The notes under the pieces are model-generated. The model saw only the letters and a list, made by a program, of their open reading frames with translations. It made no database searches and was not told where the DNA came from. This document shows positions 1-7,186 of a stretch of 37,653 bases of DNA, one piece after another. A program made the translations under genes and the position numbers. Source of the stretch: Bacteroidales bacterium (GTDB lineage: Bacteria; Bacteroidota; Bacteroidia; Bacteroidales; Paludibacteraceae); NCBI GenBank assembly GCA_015061145.1, contig SUXD01000024.1, forward strand, positions 1-37,653. Direction: 5' to 3'. Position 1 is the first letter of the stretch, and every line of letters begins with the position of its first letter.

Positions 1-269
1 GAAAAATCGACTTCGCCCAATGTTTCTACTGATTCCGAGAAAACTTTTTCAAGGTCTTCTACTACGGTGGCGTCGGCTGGAATGACTTTGGCGTTGAGTT
101 TCTCGCTCAAAGCGTTTGTTTGTCCCATGCGTACGGCAACAGGAGTGTTGGACAAAGTGATGGTAGCGCCTTCTTCTACGGCTCTTTCTGCCACTTTCCA
201 TGCAATGGATTTGTCGTTAAGCGCACCGAAAATGATGCCTCTTTTTCCTGCTAACAAGTTGTTTCCCAT
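1..269 (-). CDS. fabI: Enoyl-[acyl-carrier-protein] reductase FabI, N-terminal part (cut by the window edge)
   Basis: The first 89 codons are visible; the gene continues beyond base 1. FabI reduces trans-2-enoyl-ACP with NAD(P)H in the last step of each fatty-acid elongation cycle, in the cytoplasm. The N-terminus shows the short-chain dehydrogenase nucleotide-binding strand in the FabI form, with GIIFGALNDKSIAW followed by a helix and ITLSNTPVAVRMG. The N-rich GALNDKSIAW loop is typical of FabI rather than FabG. ATG at 267-269 is nine bases downstream of the stop of the GltD-like gene, so the two are probably cotranscribed from the promoter near 1764-1792. The catalytic Tyr/Lys lie outside the window. 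Identification rests on recognition of the N-terminal motif. Confidence 0.9.
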   Translation of the reverse strand, partial: MGNNLLAGKRGIIFGALNDKSIAWKVAERAVEEGATITLSNTPVAVRMGQTNALSEKLNAKVIPADATVVEDLEKVFSESVETLGEVDF

Positions 270-278
270 GTCTTTCTG

Positions 279-1727
279 CTATTTTGTTTTTGTTAAATAT
301 TCGTTCATTTCTTTTGCTGCTTTTCGGCCGTCGCCCATAGCCAGAATTACAGTTGCTCCGCCGCGTACAATGTCGCCTCCTGCAAAAATGAAAGGGATGG
401 ACGATTGCATGTTGTCGCCAACAACGATGGTGCCTTTGTTTGAGACATCGAGTCCGCTGACAGAACGTGGCACGATGGGGTTTGGCGATACGCCTACGCT
501 GACGACAACGGTATCTACATCTATCAGTTCGGTTGCGCCCTCAATGGGTTCTGGCGAGCGTCTTCCGCTTGCGTCGGGTTCGCCCAGACGCATTTTCTGA
601 ACGCGCACTTGTTTGACAAAACCTTTTTCATCGCCAATGTATTCAATCGGATTGCAGAGGGTAAGGAATTCTACACCTTCCTCTTTGGCGTGTTTCACCT
701 CTTCAAGGCGGGCGGGCATTTCGTCTTCCGAACGTCGGTAGATGATCATGGCTCTCTCGGCGCCAAGGCGTTTGGCGGTGCGTACAGAGTCCATTGCGGT
801 ATTTCCTCCGCCCACTACGGCTACGCTTTTGCCGATGACGATGGGGGTGTCGTAATTTTTGTCGGTGGCTTTCATCAGGTTCACGCGAGTCAGGTATTCG
901 TTGCTCGACATGATGTTGATGAGGTTTTCGCCTTTGATGTTCATGAATCTCGGCAGACCGGCGCCGCTGGCTACGAATACGCCTTTAAATCCGTCGTTCT
1001 CCAAATCTTCGATGGATACGGTCTTTCCCACGATGCAGTCGCGTACGAAGGTGACGCCCATTTTTTTGAGGTTCTCTATTTCTACGTCCACAATTTCGTT
1101 AGGCAGACGGAATTCGGGGATGCCGTATTTCAATACGCCGCCAATCTCGTGCAGCGCTTCAAACACAGTGACGCTGTAGCCGTATTTTGCCATGTCGCCA
1201 GCAAACGAAAGTCCTGCAGGACCAGAGCCGACAACGGCGATTTTTATGCCGTTTGGTTTTTCGACTTCAGGCACGGCAATGTTTCCTGATTGGCGCTCGT
1301 AGTCGGCCACAAAGCGTTCGAGGTAGCCGATGGCAACGGCAGGCTTGCCCATTTTCAGGTGAATGCATTTAGACTCGCATTGTTTTTCTTGCGGGCAAAC
1401 GCGTCCGCATACAGCGGGCAGAAGGCTTGTTTTTTTCAGCACTTTGGCAGCCTCGAGATATTCGCCTCTCTCGACATTCTTGATGAAATCGGGGATAGAG
1501 ATACCTACAGGGCAGCCCTGCATGCAAGCCGGGTTGGGGCAGTCGAGGCAGCGTTTCGATTCGGTGCGTGCTTGCTCTTCGGTGAGCCCTTGGTTCACTT
1601 CGTCGTAACTATGGCTGCGGTATGTCGCATCGAGTTCGTTCATTGCGGCGCGTGGAATGGCGACACGCTCTTTCGGCGACATCGTCTTGCGCAGTTCTTC
1701 GCGCCACTGTTCGTTTCTTTCTGTCAT
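279..1727 (-). CDS. gltD: NADPH-dependent glutamate synthase small subunit (GltD/GltA family oxidoreductase)
   Basis: A 482-residue flavin and Fe-S oxidoreductase. The N-terminal domain carries the cysteine cluster CLDCPNPACMQGCPVG and a second set around CGRVCPQEKQCESKC, which bind two 4Fe-4S clusters. A FAD-binding motif follows (VGSGPAGLSFAG, about residue 165) and then an NADPH-binding motif (VVGGGNTAMDSV, about residue 305). The C-terminal GGDIVRGGATVILAMGDG closes the FAD site. This is the GltD fold shared by the glutamate synthase beta subunit, archaeal-type homotetrameric GltA and NfnB/SudA of the NADH-dependent ferredoxin:NADP+ reductase complex. No large glutamate synthase subunit and no NfnA-like FAD/2Fe-2S partner is adjacent, so the exact reaction stays open. 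Start ATG 1725-1727 is preceded by a TAACTTTG promoter element; fabI follows after nine bases. Confidence 0.88.
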   Translation of the reverse strand: MTERNEQWREELRKTMSPKERVAIPRAAMNELDATYRSHSYDEVNQGLTEEQARTESKRCLDCPNPACMQGCPVGISIPDFIKNVERGEYLEAAKVLKKTSLLPAVCGRVCPQEKQCESKCIHLKMGKPAVAIGYLERFVADYERQSGNIAVPEVEKPNGIKIAVVGSGPAGLSFAGDMAKYGYSVTVFEALHEIGGVLKYGIPEFRLPNEIVDVEIENLKKMGVTFVRDCIVGKTVSIEDLENDGFKGVFVASGAGLPRFMNIKGENLINIMSSNEYLTRVNLMKATDKNYDTPIVIGKSVAVVGGGNTAMDSVRTAKRLGAERAMIIYRRSEDEMPARLEEVKHAKEEGVEFLTLCNPIEYIGDEKGFVKQVRVQKMRLGEPDASGRRSPEPIEGATELIDVDTVVVSVGVSPNPIVPRSVSGLDVSNKGTIVVGDNMQSSIPFIFAGGDIVRGGATVILAMGDGRKAAKEMNEYLTKTK

Positions 1728-1763
1728 TTTTTTATACCTTTTTTCGGTTTTTTATACAAAGAG

Positions 1764-1792
1764 CAAAGTTACATTTTTTTATTCTAAACAAA
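1764..1792 (-). promoter_or_regulatory. Bacteroidetes-type promoter for gltD-fabI
   Basis: On the minus strand TAACTTTG (1764-1771) matches the -7 consensus TAnnTTTG exactly. TTTG (1789-1792) lies 17 bases upstream, slightly closer than the usual 19-21. The expected transcript start is about 30 bases before the gltD ATG. Confidence 0.55.
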
Positions 1793-1858
1793 AAAGATTG
1801 GCGGCACTTTGTTTCTTTTGCATGAAAAAGTGCCTGTTTTTCGGAAAAATTGCGTTGC

Positions 1859-2064
1859 AATTGTTATGGTGTCCTCAGAAATGGAATGCTGCACGAGGCA
1901 AAACGCATTGAGGACGCTGAATTTAGGCTGACGGATATTGACATTGCCAACTTCGACCCGTTCAAACCAGTCTATGTGGCAAAGTTCGGGGCGTCTTTGT
2001 AGTGAACAAGATAAAGAATTACGAGAGCGGAAAACTGACGAAGGTGGATCTGATGAAGATTTAG
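1859..2064 (+). pseudogene. Decayed fragment of a phage-type gene (C-terminal end)
   Basis: One plus-strand frame from about 1859 to TAG 2000-2002 reads NCYGVLRNGMLHEAKR, then a segment containing DIDIANFDPFKPVYVAKFG. A second frame, entered in the G-run at 1988-1991, continues VFVVNKIKNYESGKLTKVD and ends LMKI-TAG at 2062-2064. The two join into one continuous protein end if one base was lost from the G-run. The tail resembles the closing residues of Bacteroides prophage and conjugative-element proteins (VNKI.NY..GKLTKV.L..I), from memory only. No start codon, promoter or intact upstream part is visible, so this looks like a relic of a lost mobile element. Confidence 0.55.
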
Positions 2065-2231
2065 AAGAATGTTATCAATCCATAGATGGAATCATCAGCT
2101 TCTTTTTTCATTTTTTCGTATTCCTTATCAGAAACACCTTTTCCATCTCTTGCGAGCCAAAAGATAGGATAAAGAGGCAAAAGGATTAATAGGCAGAAAA
2201 GCAGAAGCAATATGTTTTTGAATGTTTTCAT
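2061..2231 (-). CDS. Small single-pass membrane peptide (56 residues), function unknown
   Basis: ATG 2229-2231 to TAA 2061-2063. The peptide begins MKTFKNILLLLFCLLILLP, a very hydrophobic helix of about 20 residues after two lysines. A short charged tail rich in K, E and D follows and ends in GLITFF. The topology suggests one membrane helix with a cytoplasmic or periplasmic charged tail; no cleavage site or lipobox is visible. Support for a real gene comes from an excellent promoter at 2253-2284 and from the htpG terminator just upstream, which isolates it as its own transcription unit. The gene overlaps the last four bases of the phage-type relic on the other strand. I do not recognise a family. 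Confidence 0.55.
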   Translation of the reverse strand: MKTFKNILLLLFCLLILLPLYPIFWLARDGKGVSDKEYEKMKKEADDSIYGLITFF

Positions 2232-2252
2232 GGCTTTTACTTTTTTCTTACT

Positions 2253-2284
2253 CAAAAATAAAAATAAAAAATTAAATAAACAAA
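2253..2284 (-). promoter_or_regulatory. Promoter of the small membrane peptide
   Basis: On the minus strand TTTG (2281-2284), exactly 20 bases, then TATTTTTG (2253-2260). This is a textbook TTTG-N20-TAnnTTTG Bacteroidetes promoter ending about 22 bases before the ATG. It lies just beyond the htpG terminator. Confidence 0.65.
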
Positions 2285-2293
2285 TAAAATGGC

Positions 2294-2326
2294 AAAAAAA
2301 AAGGGAACGCTCCGTGGGGCGTTCCC
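2294..2326 (-). terminator. Intrinsic terminator of htpG
   Basis: On the minus strand GGGAACGC (2319-2326) pairs perfectly with GCGTTCCC (2303-2310) around an eight-base loop. A run of nine U (2294-2302) follows. It begins 21 bases after the htpG stop. Confidence 0.85.
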
Positions 2327-2347
2327 TCTTCTTGCTATGTGTGCTTT

Positions 2348-4405
2348 TTACAACAGTTCGATGCTTCGTTTGACGAAGTTGCTGAGCGCTTCGCCTTTCA
2401 GCATGTTGTTTTCGAGCAGGCTGAGGTCTATCAACTGGCGTACATGCTTGTTTTCGGCGGCGTATTTCGATACAATGTCGTCGATTTGCTTGCGCAGTTC
2501 GCCCACTTTCTTGTTCAGGTTGTCGATTTCCTCTTTTTCGGCAACAGGTTTCTCGTCTTCCTTCTTGCCTTCGTGCGATTTTTTCAGTTCGCTGATGCGG
2601 CTTTCGGCGGCTTTGATGTCGTTGAACAGCGCAGCGGTTTTTCCGTCGCATTGTTTTTCTTCGTCTTTCAGTATGCCGTCGACAAGCGGGTGCGCCACAT
2701 TCACTACCAAATTGTACGAATTGGGCATTTCGCCGTAGAAACTCATCATGTTGTTGCCGTACATGGCCGACATGTCTTTCATCCGTCGCATGAATTCGTT
2801 TTGTGTGATGACGATGGGCGCGGCGTTCGGCATGTTTTCGAACGAAACAATGAATTCTGTCTTTTCAATTTGCGGCAGTTGTGAACGGAACACAGTGGTC
2901 ATGGCCGATTGCTGTTCGTCGCTCAGGTTGGCTTTGTTGCTGTCGTCCGATTTCAGTATCAGTTTTTCCACCACGTCGCTGTCCACCCTTACGAAACGCG
3001 TTTTCTCGTTCTTCTGCTCCAGCTGGCTGAAAGCGTGAATGTCGAGCTGTCCGTCGGCCAGTATCACGTCGTAGCCTTTGGCTTTGGCGCGTTCGATGAA
3101 TGAATATTGGTCTTCTTTGTTGGTGGCGTACAGATAGATGAGGTTGCCGTCTTTGTCGGTCTGTTCGCTTTCAATGAGTTTTTTGTATTCTTCCAGCGTG
3201 TAGTATTTCCCCTCAGTGTTTTTCAGCAAGGCGAAATCCTTCGCTTTTTCATAAAATTTCTCTTCGCTCAGCATGCCGTATTGGATGAAGAGTTTCATGT
3301 TGTCCCATTTTTCTTCAAACTGTGTCCTGTCTTTCTTGAATATTTCCATCAGTTTGTCAGCCACTTTCTTGGTGATGTAGCCTGAAATTTTCTTCACATT
3401 GGCGTCGCTTTGCAGGTAGCTTCGCGATACATTCAGCGGAATGTCTGGCGAGTCGATGACGCCGTGCAGCAAAGTAAGGAATTCTGGCACGATGCACTCT
3501 ACGGAGTCGGTCACAAACACTTGGTTGCAATAGAGCTGTATCTTGTTCTTCTGTATTTCAAAATTGTTTTTGATTTTAGGGAAATACAGGATTCCGGTGA
3601 GTTTGAACGGCTCGTCGGCGTTGAGGTGGATGTGGAACAAGGCGGGTTCGCTCATCGGGTAAAGCTCGCGATAGAAATTGTCGTAGTCTTCGTCTTTCAG
3701 TTCCGAAGGTTTCTTTGTCCATGCGGGTTTTGTGTTGTTGATGATTTTATCCTTGTCGGTTTCCACATTTTTCCCGTCTTTCCATTCCGTCTCTTTGCCG
3801 AAGGCGATTTCAACGGGCAGGAATTTGCAATATTTGTTCAGCAGGGTGTTGATGCGTGCATCTTCCAGAAACTCTTTGTTCTCGTCGTCGATAAACAGTA
3901 CGATGTCGGTGCCTCGTTCGTTTTTCTCTATTTCCTTCATTTCGAACTCAGGGCTGCCGTCGCAGCTCCAGCATACGGCTTTGGCGCCCTCTTTGTACGA
4001 AAGTGTGTGAATTTCCACTTTCTTCGACACCATGAATGAGGAATAGAATCCCAGACCGAAGTGTCCGATGATGGCCTGCGCGTTGTCTTTGTATTTGTTC
4101 ACAAATTCTTCGGCGCCGGAAAATGCTATCTGGTTGATGTATTTGTTAATCTCGTCTTCCGTCATGCCGATGCCTCGGTCGCTGATGGTGAGTGTGCCGT
4201 TGTCTTTGTCGATTTTGACGCGTACGGTGAGGTCGCCGAGCTCTCCTTTGAATTCGCCTACCGATGCAAGCGTTTTCATTTTCTGGGTGGCGTCTACAGC
4301 ATTTGATACGATTTCACGCAAGAATATCTCGTGATCGCTGTACAGAAACTTTTTGATGACGGGGAAGATGTTGTCTGATGTAACCCCGATACTACCTTTT
4401 TGCAT
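2348..4405 (-). CDS. htpG: Hsp90-family chaperone HtpG
   Basis: A 685-residue cytoplasmic ATP-dependent chaperone that helps fold and protect client proteins as a dimer. The N-terminal GHKL ATPase shows the expected motifs: NAVDATQKM (about residue 36), DRGIGMTEDEI (about 79) and GHFGLGFYSSFMV (about 113). The middle domain has the conserved PLNVSRSYLQ segment (about 323) that carries the catalytic arginine. The C-terminal dimerisation region extends to the end; an acidic, lysine-rich charged segment around 600-630 is typical of Bacteroidetes HtpG, and total length is normal for that group. The gene appears to be transcribed alone, ending at a strong terminator. I see no clear TAnnTTTG promoter within 100 bases upstream, so a different sigma factor or a more distant start is possible. 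Confidence 0.97.
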   Translation of the reverse strand: MQKGSIGVTSDNIFPVIKKFLYSDHEIFLREIVSNAVDATQKMKTLASVGEFKGELGDLTVRVKIDKDNGTLTISDRGIGMTEDEINKYINQIAFSGAEEFVNKYKDNAQAIIGHFGLGFYSSFMVSKKVEIHTLSYKEGAKAVCWSCDGSPEFEMKEIEKNERGTDIVLFIDDENKEFLEDARINTLLNKYCKFLPVEIAFGKETEWKDGKNVETDKDKIINNTKPAWTKKPSELKDEDYDNFYRELYPMSEPALFHIHLNADEPFKLTGILYFPKIKNNFEIQKNKIQLYCNQVFVTDSVECIVPEFLTLLHGVIDSPDIPLNVSRSYLQSDANVKKISGYITKKVADKLMEIFKKDRTQFEEKWDNMKLFIQYGMLSEEKFYEKAKDFALLKNTEGKYYTLEEYKKLIESEQTDKDGNLIYLYATNKEDQYSFIERAKAKGYDVILADGQLDIHAFSQLEQKNEKTRFVRVDSDVVEKLILKSDDSNKANLSDEQQSAMTTVFRSQLPQIEKTEFIVSFENMPNAAPIVITQNEFMRRMKDMSAMYGNNMMSFYGEMPNSYNLVVNVAHPLVDGILKDEEKQCDGKTAALFNDIKAAESRISELKKSHEGKKEDEKPVAEKEEIDNLNKKVGELRKQIDDIVSKYAAENKHVRQLIDLSLLENNMLKGEALSNFVKRSIELL

Positions 4406-4534
4406 GATATTTATAGTTTATGTTAATTATTCGTTTGCTTGTCGTAAAAAATAATATCAAAAAAAATGCCAATGTCTGGCAGACTGACAAAATGTCACTT
4501 GACGATGCGCGCGATGCGAAAAATGAAAAAAAAC

Positions 4535-4566
4535 TTGCATGGTATGTGTTTTTATTTGTATCTTTG
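4535..4566 (+). promoter_or_regulatory. Promoter of the candidate small RNA
   Basis: TTG (4535-4537), 21 bases, then TATCTTTG (4559-4566), a perfect TAnnTTTG element. The nearest downstream gene starts 375 bases away and has its own promoter, so this one most likely drives the noncoding stretch that follows. Confidence 0.6.
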
Positions 4567-4572
4567 CCGTGA

Positions 4573-4864
4573 AATTCTTAGAAAAACCGAAAATAAAGAC
4601 TGAAAGTTGCTTATGCCTTTGCAGGCGCCTGTTGCATAATTCATCCCCGCAGCAGCATCTTTTCTGATTCTTATGGTGGTTTGTTTGGCAAAGTGTCATT
4701 TGTATTACATCTGTGCTTAGCGAATGTTCTGCTATTTCGGTATTTTTCTCAGAATGCATTAGTTTTTTTGGCCGTAATTGTAAAAAAAATACGGATTCTG
4801 ATAAAGCAAGAATCAGTGGACGGGGCTCTTTTTCCGCAAGGTTAAAGACCCCGTCCTATTTTTG
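4573..4864 (+). ncRNA. Candidate structured small RNA of about 290 nt
   Basis: This interval has a strong promoter at its left edge and a strong intrinsic terminator at its right edge. It contains no open frame worth calling. It contains internal hairpins such as TTATGC (4611-4616) with GCATAA (4634-4639), enclosing CAGG/CCTG. ATTCTT near the 5' end can pair with AAGAAT at 4808-4813, just before the terminator, so the ends may close on each other as in 6S RNA. I do not see RNase P, tmRNA or SRP signature sequences. A 6S-like regulator (compare the Bacteroidales-1 motif described for this order) is a possibility, not a demonstration. The 5' end is inferred from the promoter position. Confidence 0.45.
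4818..4863 (+). terminator. Strong intrinsic terminator after the candidate small RNA
   Basis: GGACGGGG (4818-4825) pairs with CCCCGTCC (4849-4856). After one bulged C the stem continues TCTTT/AAAGA, and the apex is CC-GCAA-GG with a GNRA tetraloop. A U-rich tail TATTTTT follows. Confidence 0.85.
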
Positions 4865-4886
4865 TTCATAACTTTTCCTCTGAATT

Positions 4887-4918
4887 TTTGAAAAGTGTCA
4901 AGTATATTCGTACTTTTG
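4887..4918 (+). promoter_or_regulatory. Promoter of the TPR gene
   Basis: TTTG (4887-4890), 20 bases, TACTTTTG (4911-4918): a perfect Bacteroidetes promoter. Expected start of transcription is near 4925, giving a leader of about 15 bases before ATG 4941. Confidence 0.7.
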
Positions 4919-4940
4919 AAGAATAATATATAGAAAAGGA

Positions 4941-6338
4941 ATGCTGGAATACTTTTTGCCATCGGAAAATAATGATACTGCGGAGTTGCTTCGCCGCTAT
5001 GAAAGATCGTTGCGCGAGAGCCGCAGCGTGTATTTCGATGCGGAAGAGATAGAGTCTATCGCCGATCATTACATAATGAAGGAGAATCTTCCGGCATGCC
5101 GCCGTGTGGTGGCGCTGGGCGAAAGGCTTCACCCTTCGAACACTTTGATTGTTTTTCTGAAAGTGAAACTGCTGTATGCCGAGGGCAATTTTGACCTGGC
5201 CTTGCAGACTGTGCGTGAGTTGGAGCGCATGGAAGCTGATTCGGAATATTTCATTTGGGAAGGGATGATTCTGCTGAAACAAGGCTGGATTGACGATGCG
5301 AAAAAAGTATTTTGGCGTGCGGTGGACGAGGAGCGGGGGCAAAAGGGAATGGTGTGTGCCGACATAGCGGCGTATCTTATTCACGAAAGTCCGTTGCTCG
5401 ATGATGCCGTTCCTTTTATGGAGCGCGCACATGAGCTGAACCCGGATGATCTTTCGGTGTTGTCGGATTTGGCGTTGCTCTATCACAGGCTGGCGCGTTA
5501 TGAGGATGCAGTGGCCGTTACGGAAAAGAATCTGGATATAGATCCTTATCAAGAGTATGAATGGTATCGGATGGGCGAACTATTGGGTAATCTGCATCGT
5601 TACGAAGAGGCGGTGCGTGCCTTTGATTTTGCGCTCTCGATAGATGAAAATTTCGTGGAGGCGTATTTGTCTAAAGGACAGATGCTGTTTGATATGGGGT
5701 CGTACATCAAGGCTGCCGAAGTTTATGAGATGTTGGCAGATATGCCTGATTTGCAAGGCGACAGAGCAGGGGTGCTCCTTTTTATAGCCGAATGCTATGA
5801 GCGTGTGGAAGATTATGCGGTGGCAGAAGGGTATTATCGTCGTGCGTATATGCTTGACGATAAGAATGCGGACGCATGCACGGGCATTGCGGTTTGCTTG
5901 TTGGAATTGGGCGACTATGGCGAGAGTCTGAAATATCTCTATCGCGCAACCGAAATCAACCCGTCTGATTTTGATACATGGATTTATATCGCCGATTGCT
6001 GTGCCAATATGGATATGCTCGACGATGCCATAGAGGCATACCGGCGCTCGTTGTTTTTCAACTGGAAACAGCCGGAAGTGCTGATGTCGATGGGCGGACT
6101 GCTGGTCGATTTGGGAGAAGTGCCGGAGGCGCTGGCGCATCTGCAGGAAGCGGAGCAAATGGATGCGAACATGAAGGGGCTCGCCTCGTTGCTGACGGTG
6201 GCCTACTCGCAAATGGGCGATTTCAAGACGGCGTCGTATTACATGCGAAAGGCGATGGCTATAGAAAAAGAGAAAATGCAAGAACTGATGGATATATTCT
6301 CATCAGACATTGACTGGGAAAAAATGTTAGAAGGTTAA
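4941..6338 (+). CDS. Tetratricopeptide repeat (TPR) protein, cytoplasmic
   Basis: A 465-residue protein made almost entirely of TPR helices. Repeats are recognisable from about residue 65 to 450 by spaced W/L-G-Y-A-F-A-P positions, for example LALLYHRLARYEDAVAVTEK and MGELLGNLHRYEEAVRAF. There is no signal peptide or membrane segment, and the composition is strongly acidic. TPR arrays are protein-protein interaction scaffolds, so the partner cannot be named from sequence. It is the first gene after a clear promoter. The ComA-like gene follows after 19 bases and is probably cotranscribed with it. The short leader (about 15 bases) fits the chosen start. Confidence 0.85.
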   Translation: MLEYFLPSENNDTAELLRRYERSLRESRSVYFDAEEIESIADHYIMKENLPACRRVVALGERLHPSNTLIVFLKVKLLYAEGNFDLALQTVRELERMEADSEYFIWEGMILLKQGWIDDAKKVFWRAVDEERGQKGMVCADIAAYLIHESPLLDDAVPFMERAHELNPDDLSVLSDLALLYHRLARYEDAVAVTEKNLDIDPYQEYEWYRMGELLGNLHRYEEAVRAFDFALSIDENFVEAYLSKGQMLFDMGSYIKAAEVYEMLADMPDLQGDRAGVLLFIAECYERVEDYAVAEGYYRRAYMLDDKNADACTGIAVCLLELGDYGESLKYLYRATEINPSDFDTWIYIADCCANMDMLDDAIEAYRRSLFFNWKQPEVLMSMGGLLVDLGEVPEALAHLQEAEQMDANMKGLASLLTVAYSQMGDFKTASYYMRKAMAIEKEKMQELMDIFSSDIDWEKMLEG

Positions 6339-6357
6339 ACTTAAAAAATAAATAGAA

Positions 6358-7116
6358 ATGATGAACTTTGATTTGCCTAAAATTCCTGCGCGTCCCGAAA
6401 AAAGCAGAGAATACGGGCTTACAATGGTAATGGACAAGGGACTTAGTTTGCAAGAAACTGCCAACATGATAGATGCCGGCGGCGAATACATCGATTTGGT
6501 GAAGCTGGGCTTCGGCACTTCGTTGATAACAAAGAACTTGAAAGAGAAGGTGAAACTGTATCAGCAGGCTGGCATCAAGGTATATGTTGGCGGAACTTGT
6601 TTCGAAGCGTTCATTGTGCGTGGCATGTTCGACGATTATCTCCGTTATGTGTCGGGGCTCGGACTTGATACTGCGGAAGTTTCGGACGGAACAATGGAAA
6701 TGAAACATGACGACAAACTTGGTTATATCGAAGCGCTTTCCAAAGATTTCACGGTTTTGTCGGAAGTGGGCTCGAAAATCGAAGGTCGCGAGATTACCAA
6801 TGCGCAATGGGTAGGAATGATGGACAGTGAGCTGAAAGCCGGCGCATGGAAAGTGATTGCTGAGGCTCGCGAGAGCGGCAATATCGGTATCTACCAGAAA
6901 AATGGTTCGGTGAATCTGGAACTGGTGGAGGATATCAAGAATGCCATCAAACTGGAAAGCATTTTGTGGGAAGCGCCGCAAAAATCGCAGCAAACTTGGT
7001 TTATCAAGAACTTTGGCGCCAATGTGAATCTCGGTAACATCGCTACAGGCGAAGTCATATCGCTTGAGACATTGCGTCTGGGATTGCGTGGCGACACATT
7101 GTTGCAGTTCATTTAA
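6358..7116 (+). CDS. comA: Phosphosulfolactate synthase-like protein (ComA family)
   Basis: A 252-residue TIM-barrel protein of the ComA family. The archaeal enzyme adds sulfite to phosphoenolpyruvate to give (2R)-3-phosphosulfolactate, the first step toward coenzyme M. Family hallmarks are visible: GLTMVMDKGLS near the N-terminus, IDLVKLGFGTS, IKVYVGGTCFEAF, AEVSDGTMEM and the C-terminal GANVNLGNIATGEVISLETL. It is cytoplasmic and full length. No ComB, ComC or sulfopyruvate decarboxylase genes are nearby, so a coenzyme M pathway is not implied. In Bacteroidota a role in sulfolactate or sulfonolipid metabolism is a reasonable inference. The gene is followed directly by an intrinsic terminator (7133-7177). 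Confidence 0.85.
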   Translation: MMNFDLPKIPARPEKSREYGLTMVMDKGLSLQETANMIDAGGEYIDLVKLGFGTSLITKNLKEKVKLYQQAGIKVYVGGTCFEAFIVRGMFDDYLRYVSGLGLDTAEVSDGTMEMKHDDKLGYIEALSKDFTVLSEVGSKIEGREITNAQWVGMMDSELKAGAWKVIAEARESGNIGIYQKNGSVNLELVEDIKNAIKLESILWEAPQKSQQTWFIKNFGANVNLGNIATGEVISLETLRLGLRGDTLLQFI

Positions 7117-7132
7117 TAAGAAAATAAGAAAG

Positions 7133-7177
7133 CCTGTCGCCTTTTCTGCGTGGAAGGGCGACGGGATTATGTTTTTT
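7133..7177 (+). terminator. Intrinsic terminator between comA and dedA
   Basis: CCTGTCGCC (7133-7141) pairs with GGCGACGGG (7157-7165) with one G-U pair. A weaker inner extension (TTTTC/GGAAG) surrounds a TGCGT loop. Six U follow at 7172-7177. It begins 16 bases after the comA stop and ends ten bases before the likely dedA start, so it should reduce read-through into the downstream genes. Confidence 0.7.
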
Positions 7178-7186
7178 AATACATTT

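Noticed and set aside
609-1289. Long open frame antisense to the GltD-like gene (and similar ones opposite htpG, MalQ and the methylase)
   Set aside because: These are complements of clearly coding sequence. Their products have no domain features, and the other strand carries full conserved motifs.
4457-4759. A 100-codon minus-strand open frame between htpG and the TPR gene
   Set aside because: The translation has no recognisable domain and is unusually rich in His, Cys and Gln. It lies antisense to a region with a strong plus-strand promoter and terminator, so a noncoding RNA explains the interval better.
7064-7186. Longer DedA starts upstream of 7187
   Set aside because: They would translate the end of comA and the terminator hairpin and put about 41 residues before the signal peptide. 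ATG 7187 gives a clean signal sequence.
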